NCBI GenBank assembly: GCA_030685235.1
Contig: MU839091.1
Span: 434,001-498,000, forward strand
Direction: 5' to 3'
Length of the DNA: 64,000 bases
Source: Copromyces sp. CBS 386.78
Taxonomy: Eukaryota; Ascomycota; Sordariomycetes; Sordariales; Sordariaceae
A program made the translations under genes and the position numbers. The number at the start of each line of letters is the position of its first letter. Positions within the stretch are counted from its first letter, which is position 1. Shown here piece after piece: positions 24,105-36,800 of this stretch. Below the pieces are notes generated by a model. It saw only the letters and a program-made list of their open reading frames with translations, ran no database searches and was not told the origin of the DNA.

Positions 24105-27017
24105 CTAGGTATCGTCCTCCTCGTCCTCGTCGTCTGAATCCTTTGATTTCCCTGACTGCCCTGACTTGAGCAAGGCAGCGGCTTCTCCGACTTCCATAGC
24201 GTGGAGTCGCTTCTTTTGCTCTCTTTCAAGTGCCGATTTCTTCCTTCCATTTGCTGCTAGCAATTGGTCGCCCGGAACCGCCTCCATCTCATAATCATCT
24301 TCCTCCTCGCCCGTATCTTCGTCGCCACTTTCGTTCGCTTGCGTCGTCCGCGACGGGGAAACGGAGCTCGGTCCGGCTGCTGTGGGAGAAGGAGCGGAGG
24401 GCGGAGATGTTCGTCGGTAGCGAGGCTTTTTAGGCTCATACGGTTTGATGGTCGGATCAAACGCTGCTGGCAATCCAATCGCGGCAGCCACTCGGTGTGC
24501 CTCCTCGTCTGGAGAGATATTCTTTTCCATCTCGTAAAGACTGCTTGTGTCACTGTCGGCCTCGTGTTTTCCGTCGTTGTGTGCCAGCATGGCAGCGTAG
24601 CTCTGTCGGTTCGGATCGTGGATACGTTTTTCCTTCTTTTTGAGTCGCTTGTCGTCTGGTCGAACAACAACCACGGGAACAGGGCTGTACTGGAGGCAGT
24701 ATTTCGAGAACGAGTTGCGTGTGTTCATCAAGCCCTGGATTCCGCCGAGGGACCTGCCCTTTGTGCCGACAACAAGCATCGAGGGTTGGTGGAGATGAAG
24801 CTACATTTATGCTCGTCTGTCAGTAAAGGAAAGACGGATCGGGCCAGTGATCAGAAAGAAAACGTACCAGCTTCTGGAAAGTAGAATGCAGTTTTCCAAC
24901 GGCCCACTCGAGAATAATGCTGATAGCCCTATTCTGCTCGTTCTTGGATTGAATGGTTTGCAACAGCTTCCTCGCTTCCTCCTGGTAGGACTTCTCCCCT
25001 GGACGGATGGGATTCTCAATGACGCGAACACATACTACCTGGTCTCCATCGTCGACCATGTTGTTTAGCAGCCAGACCAGTGCATAATCGGAATAGGCGT
25101 GCTCGTCCACACCCACCATAAAGGTACGAGACCTTCGAGATGGCTGGTACCCCTGATGTTTAACATGGAGTGTGAAGGAGGACGTGTTGTTCTTGGTCGA
25201 ATCGCCGGCGGGTAGATTGTCAAAACCAACGTGTTGTCGGAACCTGGGAGCCGCATTGGATTTTTTTGTTAGCGACGACATTGACACCAAAATCGACGGC
25301 GACTCTGCACGTGGCAAGGTGAAATGAGCAAGAGGACGGGATGTATTGCGAGTGGAATTAGAAGCAAATTGTGCGTGATGGCATGAAAAGATGCTGAGGA
25401 GAGGTAAGGACTGCAGATGGGTAATGTAGCAGATTGGCCCTGTGCCCCTGGGACAAATCCCGAACTTGTCAAGAGATTCGTTCAAAGATCAGAAAAAAGG
25501 AGGCCGGGAGCAATGCGTGCGGAATGGTCGAAAAGGGAACAGAGCATCATGACGGGATGCGCATGTGGATGTGCAGATTTGAAGGGTCTCGACTGCCCGT
25601 CATCCCCCACCAGAGCACTGCATGAGCGCAAAATTCCCACGAGACACCGCCCATCGCCCGGCCCAGAGCTCCCCCAAAAAGCCCAGAGGAGGCGGTTACG
25701 GAGGGAGCCCCCTTGGCCGCCCTTGGCACCCGTAGAGGTGCTGGAAACGGCAAAACCGCGACCGGCGCCTGAGCAGAGCCCGGTGGGGTACCTGGCAGGG
25801 TGTCCATAACTGAAGCTAAGCGGACCGCTGGCGAATGGGGTTTTCTGATGGAGGGATGAGGCCAGAACGACGCCGGGCCTGAGCCTGAGCTTTTTTGGCG
25901 TGATGCGGGTCTAATCCCGCAAGAGAACGGACTCCATGGAGGCTCATCAGCCAGTGCACTGCTCAGTTGTCTGGGCTGTTGATGTAATCCCGCAACTGCG
26001 CTCTCCAATAGCACCACAATCGTCATGATTCGAGGTCTGTTTCCCCCCAGCCCTTCCACGCAAACAAGACGACGATCTCCAATGCGGCGCAACATGTCAA
26101 CTGCATGAGACTCCTCCGCCTGTTGGGTTCGTTTTGTTGCGCGTGTGACATCATACAATTCTGCCACGACAGATGACTCTTTGCGAAGCACCGCCAACTG
26201 GAGCGCCGATTGACCATCGTCGAAAGGGGAGATGGCCATGACAGGGTCTGCGCGGTCGGGGGAGGCCATGGGGCAAGCTTTTCCGGCGACGGACCGTGGG
26301 GAAAAAAAAAGAAAAAAGAAAAGGCTTAAAATCACGCCAGGGATGGAGAACGAGTCAAGCACAGGCTATCCCCGTTAGAAAAAGGCACCACTGGGGCCGC
26401 ACATCGAACGGGTTTGAGCGGGGCGGGTGGTGCAGATGGGTATACATTGGTAGCGGGATTGGACGTGGGAAAGGTCAGAAAGCAAACAACTTTCACAGAA
26501 AGAGGACTTACCTCACGGGTGAAGGTGATGACGCTCGCAGCCGTCTGTTGTCGGTTTTTCGGGGCTTGCCCTGCGGAAGTGAAGCATGGCGCGGAGCTTG
26601 AAAGGATATGGAGACGGTGGAGGATTTTCTAGATCCGACAGGAGGGCGGTCGCTGCTGCTTCCGCCGCTCTGTGACGTCCGCCGAGACTCATCCTGAAAG
26701 CTATCGGCCAGGGAAAGAGGAGAGACAATGCTGACGCGCCTCGAGGCGCTGGTCCCGCTGGTGGGAGACGTGGTTGCTGCTCGGTAATCGACCGCAGGGG
26801 CCGTGTTTTCGGAGTCGCTGGAATGGGCCTTGGGTTGCGGCGAGAAATAGTCCTTGGGCTTCGAAGAGGTCTGGGTCCTAGGTGACACATCCGAATCGGG
26901 GCTCTTCACGGCCGAGGGCGAGGATATCAGCTCCACCATGTCGGAGAGACTCTTTGCCATCGCGGTGATGATGGTAGATGGGGGCACAATGATGGGGTTG
27001 AAGGATAACGATTCCAA
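24105..27017 (-). CDS. Universal stress protein (UspA-domain) with disordered tails
   Basis: Exons on the minus strand: 27017-26512, 25243-24868 and 24800-24105, total 525 aa. The Usp domain (about residues 206-341) begins at FMVGVDEHAYSDYALVWLL and ends at PVPVVVVRP. Its nucleotide-loop region reads GTKGRSLGG, but the usual Gly-Ser after nine residues is Asn-Ser here, so ATP binding is uncertain. The N-terminal ~168 residues are Ser/Pro-rich; the C-terminal tail is acidic with SDDEDEEDD near the end. The long first intron (1268 nt) has a strong GTAAGT donor at 26511 and a CTAAC branch about 20 nt before the CAG acceptor at 25244, and the join preserves phase through an Arg codon. An ATG at 25281, inside that intron, is in frame with exon 2 and would give a shorter Usp-domain form. 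The start at 27017 could instead be the ATG at 26960. Confidence 0.8.
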
Positions 27018-30000
27018 AGCCTATTATCCGGGCGACTGATCGGCCTCGAGGGGAGGCCAGCAAGGGTTATCTAGCTTCAACCAGCATCAGAGGTCGGTTA
27101 GGGATCGCGAGATGCTTGCTCGGGAGAAGCTGGCGTGAAGGGTCCGTTCACGCAGCTTTTAGGCGATAGGGGTCGAAAACAACGCCGCCAGCGTGGGGTC
27201 TGGCGAGTATATACGGCCGTGTCGTGAACAAGGGAGGGAAGCTGGAAGGTTGGGATTTGAGGTGAACCCCGCAAGTGTTGGCAGTGATGACGATGATGTT
27301 TGCATGGACTGGGTGGCGCGCGGATAGTTGGCAAAGCTGAAGGCTGTTGCTATAAAGATGTGAAGGGTTCGTCGCGGAAGGAGGAGATGAATCGAAGTGT
27401 TCCACGTCCAGGTTTGGTTATCGGGAAGAGGTCCTGATATCGGATGGGATCTCGCCTGATTTTGGGTGTGGAATGCGCAGGGGTAGGTTGCACGAGCAGA
27501 CCAGCTCTGCCCGTAATGAGGTACGCGGAGGTAGATTGCGGCTATCTTGCTTGATAGTATAGTAAAGATGGCTCCCTGGCCGGGGGTGTCGAGGTGGTTC
27601 GAGGTGCCCGGAGGTGGAAGACGGGACGAAAGCGGGAAGAGGTAGAGGTACCGTACTAGGTGTATGTGTTTTAAGTACCGTGTGAGAGCGTGTCTGACTA
27701 TAGCGTCATCTATCGAATCCAAGCTTTCAAGGGAACCAAGGGCTCTGCATTCCGCTGCTTGGCGTTGCTCTGTTGCTGGCCCGGCAGAGACGGATTCAGA
27801 AACCAACACACGTCAGGCTACTTCTTCTCTATGCAAAAAGCCCCTGGGAGAAAACCTGGAACGGAGAAGGAAGCGTGCCTTTGGGCGAGACAGGCCCCGA
27901 GCGTGGTTGGCAACACCAGTGATTTAAATATCACCGCCCAAGCTGGAGTCGACAGCTTCCCCAGTGGCCCAGGCTCCTTGTGACTGGAGCGACTGGAGTC
28001 CGTTCGGCTGTCTCATGCTTCGATTTTTCTCCTTTTGTCTTGGCAACCCTTTCGAGTGGGCTTTGGTGGGGAGGTGCGCTGGGTAAAGTCTGGCAGGTAC
28101 CGTCCACTCTGCAAGGGAACGAGCCGGCGGCGGGCACTGACCGAATGAGCAAACTGTGGATGGACTGGTGAGCCTCTGCTGCTTGTCTGCCAAGTGCCCG
28201 TAGACGGGCAGCCGCTGTCCTACGCTACTCCTACTACCGAATAGCTCCCTTTTTCAGTCGGTCTGCACCAAATTGCTTCCTTTGCCGCGCTTCGTGCACG
28301 GTATTGAGCAGTACGATCATTGCAACCTCCCCACTGCCCTATCAAGCTAACGTCTTCTGGAATTACTTGGTCCGTCTTTTCTCTCCTTTCCGCCAGTGGT
28401 CTCAATGTCGATGACGGGTGTTGACATGCTTCGATTGCCGACCATTGTAGCGGAGAGATTCACTTACAAAAAAAAGCTCTCTTTTCCCCAGGTTCTCACG
28501 GCCCAGACATACGACTTTTCTGACTCTCTTACTCATCCCCTGCTCGGTCTGCCGTCCGGGGAAGTCTTAACGACGACGTCGGCTCACACACAGAGAGAAC
28601 AAATACTACCGTATGTTATACGATAGTCACAACAGGCCAAGCTTTCTCTGTGATCCAACTTGGCAGTGCCAACCACGGCATGAACCTGTAATAGCCCGCC
28701 TCGCCTTAGTGTTACCGGTGACCTCAAGATGGGTGGCCGTCTTACGGTCGAGCAAAGGTCAAGGTATTCACCTCGCCCAGTGCCCCAGACTATCGACCCT
28801 CCTCCAGCAGACGTCTAGACAGGCTCTACAGGGTCACAGAATGCCCACGGAACACGAGTTGGGTTGTATTCCGACTTAACACCCATTCACCAAGAGCAAC
28901 AGAGACACGCTTTCCCAAAGGACCGTGACACACAGCATCCTTCCCGTCTACAGGCAGGTTTCCTCGCTCATCCACTTTTAGCGAGCCCATCGATACCGTT
29001 CAGGCCCCAAGATGAGATCGTCAACTCGTTCAAATAAAAACCCTGGCACGGCCCTTGAGAGCCCCAGGCCCCCAGGAACCCTTACAAAAGGGCACCTGTC
29101 CGCCAAGTCGCTGATCAGTGGGGTATCGCTGCCCGTCCTGTCGCTCCTGTCCGTCTGCTAAATGTGAGTAAGCTGAGAGCGGTCAACCGGCAGCAATGCT
29201 ATGCAGCGGCCGGCCTCATAGGGAGCCTTGCCTGGGGAAGCCCTGTCAATGGAGTGATTGGAGGGCCTGGAACGATGCTCTAGACCTAGGATGCTGAAGG
29301 AATGTCACGGAAGGATGTGTCCGAATGGGAGATGGGAGGGGGATTGTCCAGTGAAGATTGTCAAAAGACGAACGGCCGCTGGCGGAACCCTGCCAAACAG
29401 CCGCAGATCAGAAGGTGAGTCCTCGTCCTGCATTGAATGTTACATTTTGAGTTGAACTACGTCTCATTCCGAGGAGACGAGTAAGTACAATTCAATATAA
29501 TGGGAAGTAGGGTCAATGACGGTGGTACAAAGACCTATATCTACACACCGCAGAAAAATCATATCACATGCAGTTAAAGTGACCACGGGCAGTTGGCTTG
29601 GCTATCGACATGTTACACGAGACATCTCCTACCCTTACGAGACTCATACTCCTCATATGCTTGAGCAATCGATTACTCACTCGTCCGAGAACTCACATCA
29701 GACCCATCCTCCAAGAAGATATCCATACATGGGTTAGGAAAAGACATAAGCAGCCGTATCTAGAGGGTCGACACAGAGACTTTATGCATACCTTACCCTC
29801 CTCGCTCTCTCCATACTTTATTGTCGTGATGAGCTTGTGTCACCACGACTACCGAGTAATAAATGTACCAGCAAGTAGAACTGGTCTATGCAAACCGACA
29901 GGTGGGCAGACGAGATATAGCACACACCTACGGACATGCTCAAATAGAGTACCTATATATATTGGGGCTTTCCTGGAGGTCACCTCTGCTCCTTATGAAC

Positions 30001-31357
30001 TCTCCGACTCATAGACTTTACCTCCATAGGTAGACCTGATCGTCAAGTATCCAGGCCAAGAGGTCCGAGAGCTGTGGTCCACCTCTTCTTCGTCTTCGTC
30101 TTTGTCGACCTAACGGAGGCACCGAACGAAGAGGCTCCAAAAAGAGAGGCCCCGGGAGGCCTCCTGTCGTTCAAAACGCAAGCCAAGCATGTACGATGGA
30201 CGGTTAAGGGTGTTGTCGGAGGCTGTCAAGTTGCGTTAGCTTGCATCTCGGCACTGGGTGTGTCATCACTCATCGGGTTATGCGGCCTTGGCGATATCTC
30301 GTTTCCTACCGCCCCATCGTCCCATGTCTTGTCGCTTCTTGTCAATCTTTTCTGAGACTCCATTGTTGTCAGGGAAAATCTGGGCGGCATCACACACCTC
30401 GGAGGGCATCTGCGATGGTGCCGTGATTCCCGTCTTGGATATGCAGATACATCGATTCCAGCCCTGCTTTTACTATCACCATCACTTCGTTGTATGGTGG
30501 TTGTTCTAATTCAGTTCCAATTCAGGTCTTGGCCGCAGAAAGAGCCTCTTGATGCCAAGTCAGCTTGGGACTCTGATGGATGGGAGGCCTCCGGCCCTGG
30601 CTTGTGCCTGGTTAGACGGACGCTTTTTCTTCTCCGGATGTTTCAACCGAAGATTGGGTGTAAGATGGTAAGGTAACAACTGATCGAACGGACCCGTCTC
30701 TTGGTCTTCTGTAGCTAAGATAACTCTCTAGATGGCACAGAAAACAGGGATAAATATCTCTCGCGTTGGCAAAAAAGCAAGTGAACCCTTTCTACATATC
30801 GCTTTGTTTTTCCTACCCCATTGTGTTAACGTACGTACTAACTGGTCGTGTAGTAAAGTACGCATTTCCAACCTGCGTATCAACACCCCCAAATAGACCG
30901 ATGTGGATGCAACAAGAGGAGCTAACCTACGCGGCGTGCCAGCCGCGGCGGTGATTGCGGTATCTATGCGGTTCCATCTTTGACTCTCCACAGGCCCTAC
31001 CCGGGAGATAGAGCCTCGTTCGATGTTAGGGGAAAGACCGTCTTGACTTCTCGGCAGTACTGGTACCCTTTCCTGAAGCTTGGTCCCAGCACAGCACCCT
31101 CCCATTCCCATGGGCAGTTCCTGATCCTCTCCTCTTGTTGCCATATGCATTACTTTTGTGTTTGCCGACCTCCCACCCTCCCTGAGATTTTCCCTGGAAG
31201 AGACCAATCCCATTGACGCCTAATGCAAATGCTGCTGACAAAGACCTGCGTAGCCCCTGATACTCCCGCCAATTACAAAAATGACAAAGACGATGAGAAA
31301 GAGACGAAGCTCCGCCCCAGCAGCGCATTCCCGTCCCAGCAGCGCTTAGAAACCCAT
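27018..31357. other. 4.3-kb region without a recognised gene
   Basis: The part next to 27017 is probably promoter and 5' leader of the USP gene. Elsewhere there are several frames of 60-220 codons on both strands, none with a family signature, codon pattern or splice structure I can support. Near 29459-29485 there is a small hairpin-capable inverted repeat (CGTCTC...GAGACG). The last ~140 bp before 31358 are probably the eIF3l 3' UTR. Confidence 0.5.
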
Positions 31358-32967
31358 TCAAGCATAGGTGCGCGAAAGGTTGCGGAGGTACCAGTCAACC
31401 AACTTGCGGCCGACCTTGGCCTCGGAGATATGGATGAGGTCCTGCAGAATCCTGTTAGCACTGAAATCACACCTGCCAGATTCCGACACGGTTTTCACCG
31501 CGCCGGTACGGTGATTACTTACACCCTGGAGAGCATAGTCGAGATCGCTGACGTTGACGAGCTCGCCTTCCAGAAGGCCACCGTCGGTCCAGCGCAGCTG
31601 CTTGGTGCGCTGCTTGTTGACCATGAGCCAGCCACGGAGCTCCTCAGGCTTGACCTCGAGGAAACCGGCGAGCTTCTTGAGGTCCATGGTGGTGTAGAGG
31701 CGGAGGTAAGACTTGATGGTGGGGTTGAACATGTTGGTCTTGACCTCGTCCATGAAGACGGAAAGGTGATGCTCGATGGGGTCGATGTTGGCCTCGGGCT
31801 CGTCGAAGTTGGGAGGAACGGGGGAGATGAACTTGGGGCAGGCGGTGCGGAAGAGCTCCTCGTAGATGGGGAGGGCCTCGGGGCCACCGCGCTGGAGCTT
31901 GAGGAGCTGGTCGCCGTACTTCTCGCGGAGGGCGGTGTGGATGGTGTCATCCAGACGGGTGGGCTGGAAGGCAACGCAGATGGCGATGAGGGCGTACATC
32001 TGGTCGTTCTTCTTGGTGATAGAGTCGTACTGGGCGTTCTTCTGGAAGTTCTTGGTGCGAGAAACGTAGACCAGAATGTGGCTGAACATGCGGATGGCAT
32101 CGGCGTAGCGGCGCATCATCATGTAGGAGAAACCGACATAGTAGTAGGTGGTGAAGTGGGCAGCCATGACGCGGGCGAACATGGCCTTCTTGTTGAGCTC
32201 GATGTCGTCGAGGGTCTTGAGGGCGAGGCTGAAGTCACCGAGAAGGGTGTGGACGCGGAGCAGACCGATGATGGAGAAGTATCCAAGCATCTTGTAGAGG
32301 TTCTTGGAACCGTACTCGCCGGCGACGGCCGCGGGGTCCTCGTTGCGCTTCATGGCGGCCAACTGCTCGGTGATCTGCGACTTCTGGATCAGGGAGTAGA
32401 GGACGTTGAGGACGCTGTAGCAGCCCCAGGTGTTGGGGTTCTCGCGGAGCATGGTGATCTCCTCCTCATTGTTACCTTGACGGGCGATACGAGCTCTGTA
32501 CGAAGAGAACGAGTTGAACTGGTAGATGAACTCATCGATGACATCCCAAGCCCAGTAGTACTACAGTAGGAGGCAGAGTAATGTGTCAGCACAAGGCCAT
32601 CCCAGGAATCCATGACCCCAAGAGGGTATCAACTATCATGACGCAAGCGGAGGAGTAGACTAACGGAAGGGGGCTCGAGGTCGACGGGGCCCTCCGAGTT
32701 CAAGATGAAGTGGAACAAGCTGCAGTAGGAGTCGTAGCTCGAGAACTTGACCTCCAGCCCGGCGGAGTAGTCGAGGGGCTGGGCGGCAGCGGCGAGGCGC
32801 GACTGGATGTCGTCGGTCTGGGCGGCGAGGGAGAGCTGGGCGGACTCGGCATCGTCATCCTCATACTGGACCTGCTCCTTGTAGTCGTTGACGAGGGCCT
32901 CCTCCTCGACGTCCGAATCGGGGTCGATGGCGCGGGCGGGCACTTGCGATTGCTGGAAGGCGCTCAT
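31358..32967 (-). CDS. Eukaryotic translation initiation factor 3 subunit L (eIF3l)
   Basis: Exons on the minus strand: 32967-32665, 32560-31523 and 31441-31358, giving 474 aa. The short acidic N-terminus is followed by the family-typical YYWAWDVIDEFIYQFNSFSSY just after intron 1, tandem helical repeats in the middle (TYYYVGFSYMMMRRYADA), and a PCI-like C-terminal region ending KVGRKLVDWYLRNLSRTYA. eIF3l is a non-core subunit of the eIF3 complex on the 40S ribosome in filamentous fungi and animals and is absent from S. cerevisiae. Intron 2 (31522-31442) is free of in-frame stops, so an unspliced reading adds 27 residues; I removed it because of its GTAAGT donor, GCTAAC branch and CTGCAG acceptor, and because the join restores the family sequence (LQG to DLIHISEAK). 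It is divergently arranged with the EFL1 gene. Confidence 0.93.
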
Positions 32968-33875
32968 GATGGGCTATAATGGAGTCGGGAAAGGATAGTC
33001 CAACGTCGCGTCCGGGTCGAGAAAGAGATCACTACGGGGTCGCGGGTCCGAAGTGAGTGGTGGTGGTGTGGGTGAGGTCGGTGGTGTCTCTGTGGTCGCG
33101 AAGAGTGGCCCGAACAGGACTTGGCTTGGCGGGGCTCAATTTTTTGCAGTGTGGCCCGCCGTGGGCTTCTTTCACCCAGTTTGCTAGCATTGTGAGGGGC
33201 GGGGCCCGCGCTAGGTAGGTCGCTTCCATTTTCCGTTGGGGTTTATTTGACAGAAAAGTGGAGTGTATGCACTTTTAGGGTTGGCGAACAAAGAAGGGCC
33301 AATCTTGTGCTTACAACGATCATCTACTCGCTTTGCACGATGAGAAGCAGAGCATAAGGATATCTAATTCAACTACCAAGCTCGCAGTGGTGGGGTCCAA
33401 TCCGATGCCATCGATCACGTTCATTGCATTCAGAATGAATCATCCAGAGTCAACTTTAAAGTCAAGCACCGCCCAGCAAGACATTGTCGGCGTGAAGGGG
33501 CATATCCATATCCGTGTACTTCTCCGGCTTGATAGAGTTAGGTAGCGAATGCTGTCAAGCACTGCAGGAAATATATAACCTTCTTCTTACATAAAAGTGT
33601 ACCTTGCTTGGCTCAGGTTCTCTTCCAGGTTGTCTGGCTCCAGCTTTTCTTCCCTTAAGTTGCCCCGCCAAAAAAGTTGCCTAGATCGACTTTCAACACG
33701 CCTCCATCTTTTTATTACCCATAATCGGCGATAACTTCAACCACCTCTCTCAGGCTCACTCAATATATATCAACAGAACACCTACATCATTGACGCATTT
33801 CACGGCAGGCCCGACACCAAACCCGAAACACCATTCATCCACTCAAGAGAAGCTTATCGATTCTGGATTCTCATC
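32968..33875. promoter_or_regulatory. Divergent promoter region of eIF3l and EFL1
   Basis: 908 bp separate the two start codons, with transcription outward in both directions. Both products act in translation or ribosome biogenesis, so co-regulation is plausible, though I identified no specific shared site. No gene is visible inside. Confidence 0.6.
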
Positions 33876-36800
33876 ATGCCTGTCGTCCAGCCAGAAAAGC
33901 TGGCCAAGCTCCAGCAAAATGCTGACGACGTGAGGAACGTAAGTTGACCTGCGTGTGATATGCATTCTTGTGTGTAACATACACAAAACTTTGAGGACAC
34001 CAGGCTGACCAAATAATTTCCAGATTTGTATCCTGGCCCACGTTGTAAGTATTCCTTTCACCCAGACAACAAGTCTGACGTCCATCTTGCTATTGTTGCA
34101 AAAGACTTACACTTCATCTTAGGACCATGGAAAAACATCACTCACAGATGCCCTTCTCGCCACCAATGGCATCATCTCACCAAAACTCGCCGGCAAGATC
34201 CGCTATCTCGACTCCCGACCAGATGAGCAGCAAAGAGGTATCACCATGGAGTCTTCGGCCATCTCGCTATACTTCTCCATGTTGCGGAGGTCGGCTCCTG
34301 ATGCTACTCCCGAAGCCAAGGAGTATCTTATCAACCTGATCGACTCTCCCGGGCATATCGATTTCAGCAGCGAAGTGTCCACCGCTTCTCGTCTTTGTGA
34401 TGGTGCCGTTGTTTTGGTTGATGCTGTCGAGGGCGTCTGCAGTCAGACAGTAACCGTTTTGCGCCAAGCATGGACCGAGAAGCTCAAGCCCCTTCTCGTT
34501 ATCAACAAGATCGATCGCCTTGTTACAGAGTTGAAGATGACCCCGGGCGAGGCTTATATCCATCTCAGCAAAATTCTTGAGCAAGTCAACGCCGTTCTGG
34601 GAAGCTTCTTCCAGGGTGAGCGCATGGAAGAGGATCTCAACTGGCGTGACCGGATGGAGGAGAGAGTCGCTGCCGCTGCGGCCAAGGAAGCTCAAATAGC
34701 CGCCGGTCAGCCCGACTCTGGTGAGCTCCAGTTCCAGGAAAAGGACGACGAGGAGCTTTACTTTGCACCAGAAAAGAACAACGTTATTTTCGGCAGTGCC
34801 ATCGATGGCTGGGCTTTCACCGTTCGCCAGTTCGCCGGCATGTACGAGAAGAAACTCGGTATTAAGCGCGGCTTGCTGGAAAAGGTTCTCTGGGGCAACT
34901 TCTACATGGACCCCAAGACCAAAAAGGTACTTGGACCGAAGCATCTCAAGGGCCGACCTCTGAAGCCCATCTTTGTCCAGTTGGTGTTGGAGCCAATTTG
35001 GGCTGTTTACAATGCCACGGTGGGCGGTGACTCCGGCAAGGGCGATCCCGCTCTTTTGGAGAAGATTACCAAGTCTTTGAACCTCACTGTTCCTCCTCAT
35101 ATTCTTCGCTCTCGGGATCCCAAGCTCCTCCTTACCACAGTGTTTGCGTCCTGGTTGCCTCTTTCTACCGCCTTGCTAGTGTCAGTGGTGGAGTCATTGC
35201 CTTCGCCGAAGGCGGCTCAGGCCGACCGTCTCCCAGACCTTCTGGCAAGCGTGCCCGGCGCGGACCATATTGATCCCAAGGTCAAGGATGCTATGGTCTC
35301 ATTCCAGAAGGGCCCATCTGCGCCCATGGTCGCATACGTCAGCAAGATGGTATCCGTTCCTGAGAGCGAACTGCCGGAAAACAAGCGCCGCGGGCCGCTC
35401 AGCCCTGAAGAGGCTCGCGAGCTGGCGAGAACAAAGCGTGCTGAGGCCATCCGTGCTCAAGGAGGCGCCGACGCGGACCCGGACACGAACGACCTTGCCA
35501 ACGCCTTCAACAGCACCATCCTGACTGACAACGCCGTACCGGAACTCGAGGAGAAGCCTGTCGAAGTGGAGCATCTCATCGGTTTCGCCCGCATCTACTC
35601 GGGCACTTTGTCCGTCGGCGACGAGGTCTACGTCCTGCCTCCCAAGTTCTCCCCGGCGGCTCCCTATGCTCAACCTGTCCCGAAGAAGGTGACGGTTACC
35701 GCCCTCTACATGCTCATGGGTCGCAACCTCGAAGCTCTTCCGTCCGTCCCAGCTGGTGTTGTGTTCGGTATTCGCGGTCTCGAAGGCAGCGGCCTTCTCA
35801 AGTCCGGAACCCTCTGCAGCCAGCTCGAGGGCTCCGTCAACCTTGCTGGTATCGCCAACCTGGCCGGTCGTCCCATTGTTCGTGTCGCTCTAGAGCCTGT
35901 CAACCCCTATGACCTGGACAAGATGATCCAGGGTCTTCACCTTCTCGTTCAGAGCGATCCCTGCGCTGAGTACGAGCACTTCTCCAGCGGCGAGCACGTC
36001 CTCTCTACTGCCGGCGAGTTGCATCTCGAACGCTGTCTGACGGATTTGCGCGATCGGTTTGCCCGGTGTGATATTCAGGCCGGTGCCCCCATTGTGCCGT
36101 ACCGGGAGACGATCGTCCGTGCCGAAGAGATGCGACCTCCTGCCAACAAGGAACTCGGCCGCGGTGTGGTGGTCGGTGTCACGAGCTCCAAGCAAGTGAC
36201 GGTAACCCTGCGCGTCAGGCCCCTCCCGGCTCCCGTGACCGAGTTCCTCTTGAAGAACGCCGCCGGCATCAAGCGAGTGTACACAGATCGCCAAAAGGCG
36301 GCTGGTATTGAGGATGGCGCCGAGTCGCCCTCTGTCGAAGCCGCTTTAGAGAACGGCACCCCATCGGACGTCAAGATCGAAGAAGACGAGGAAGTCTCCC
36401 CAGCCACCACGACCCTGATGCCCGAGGAGCTCAAGAAGCAGCTCGAGGCTCAGCTCGAGGGCATCAAAGACAAGGAAGTCTGGAAGGACGTGATCGACCG
36501 CATCGCCTCATTCGGCCCCAAGAGAACGGGCGCCAGCATCCTCGTCGACGCCACCAAGGACCAGCTCTTCAGCAAGGCCTTCTCGGCCGACAAGATCCGC
36601 AACCAGGCGCCCACGGGCGACGAGAAGCTGCACCCGGCCCACTTCAGCGACAAGATCATGTACGGCTTCCAGCTGGCCACGCAGCAGGGCCCCCTCTGCA
36701 ACGAGCCCGTGCAGGGTATCGCCGTCTTCGTGGAGGAGGTTTTGGTCGCGCAGACGGAGGACGACGAGGCCTCATCGGCCCGTGACAGGATCGGTCGCTT

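Noticed and set aside
25547..26362. A 271-codon minus-strand frame inside the long USP intron
   Set aside because: It has no family resemblance and several overlapping frames exist on both strands. It lies between a strong donor and acceptor pair, so it is better explained as intron.
27159..27809. A 216-codon minus-strand frame upstream of the USP gene
   Set aside because: Low-complexity composition without a recognisable domain; more likely 5' leader or promoter sequence.
31223..32569. A 448-codon plus-strand frame opposite eIF3l
   Set aside because: It is the antisense shadow of a well-conserved gene whose third-position bias keeps the opposite strand open.
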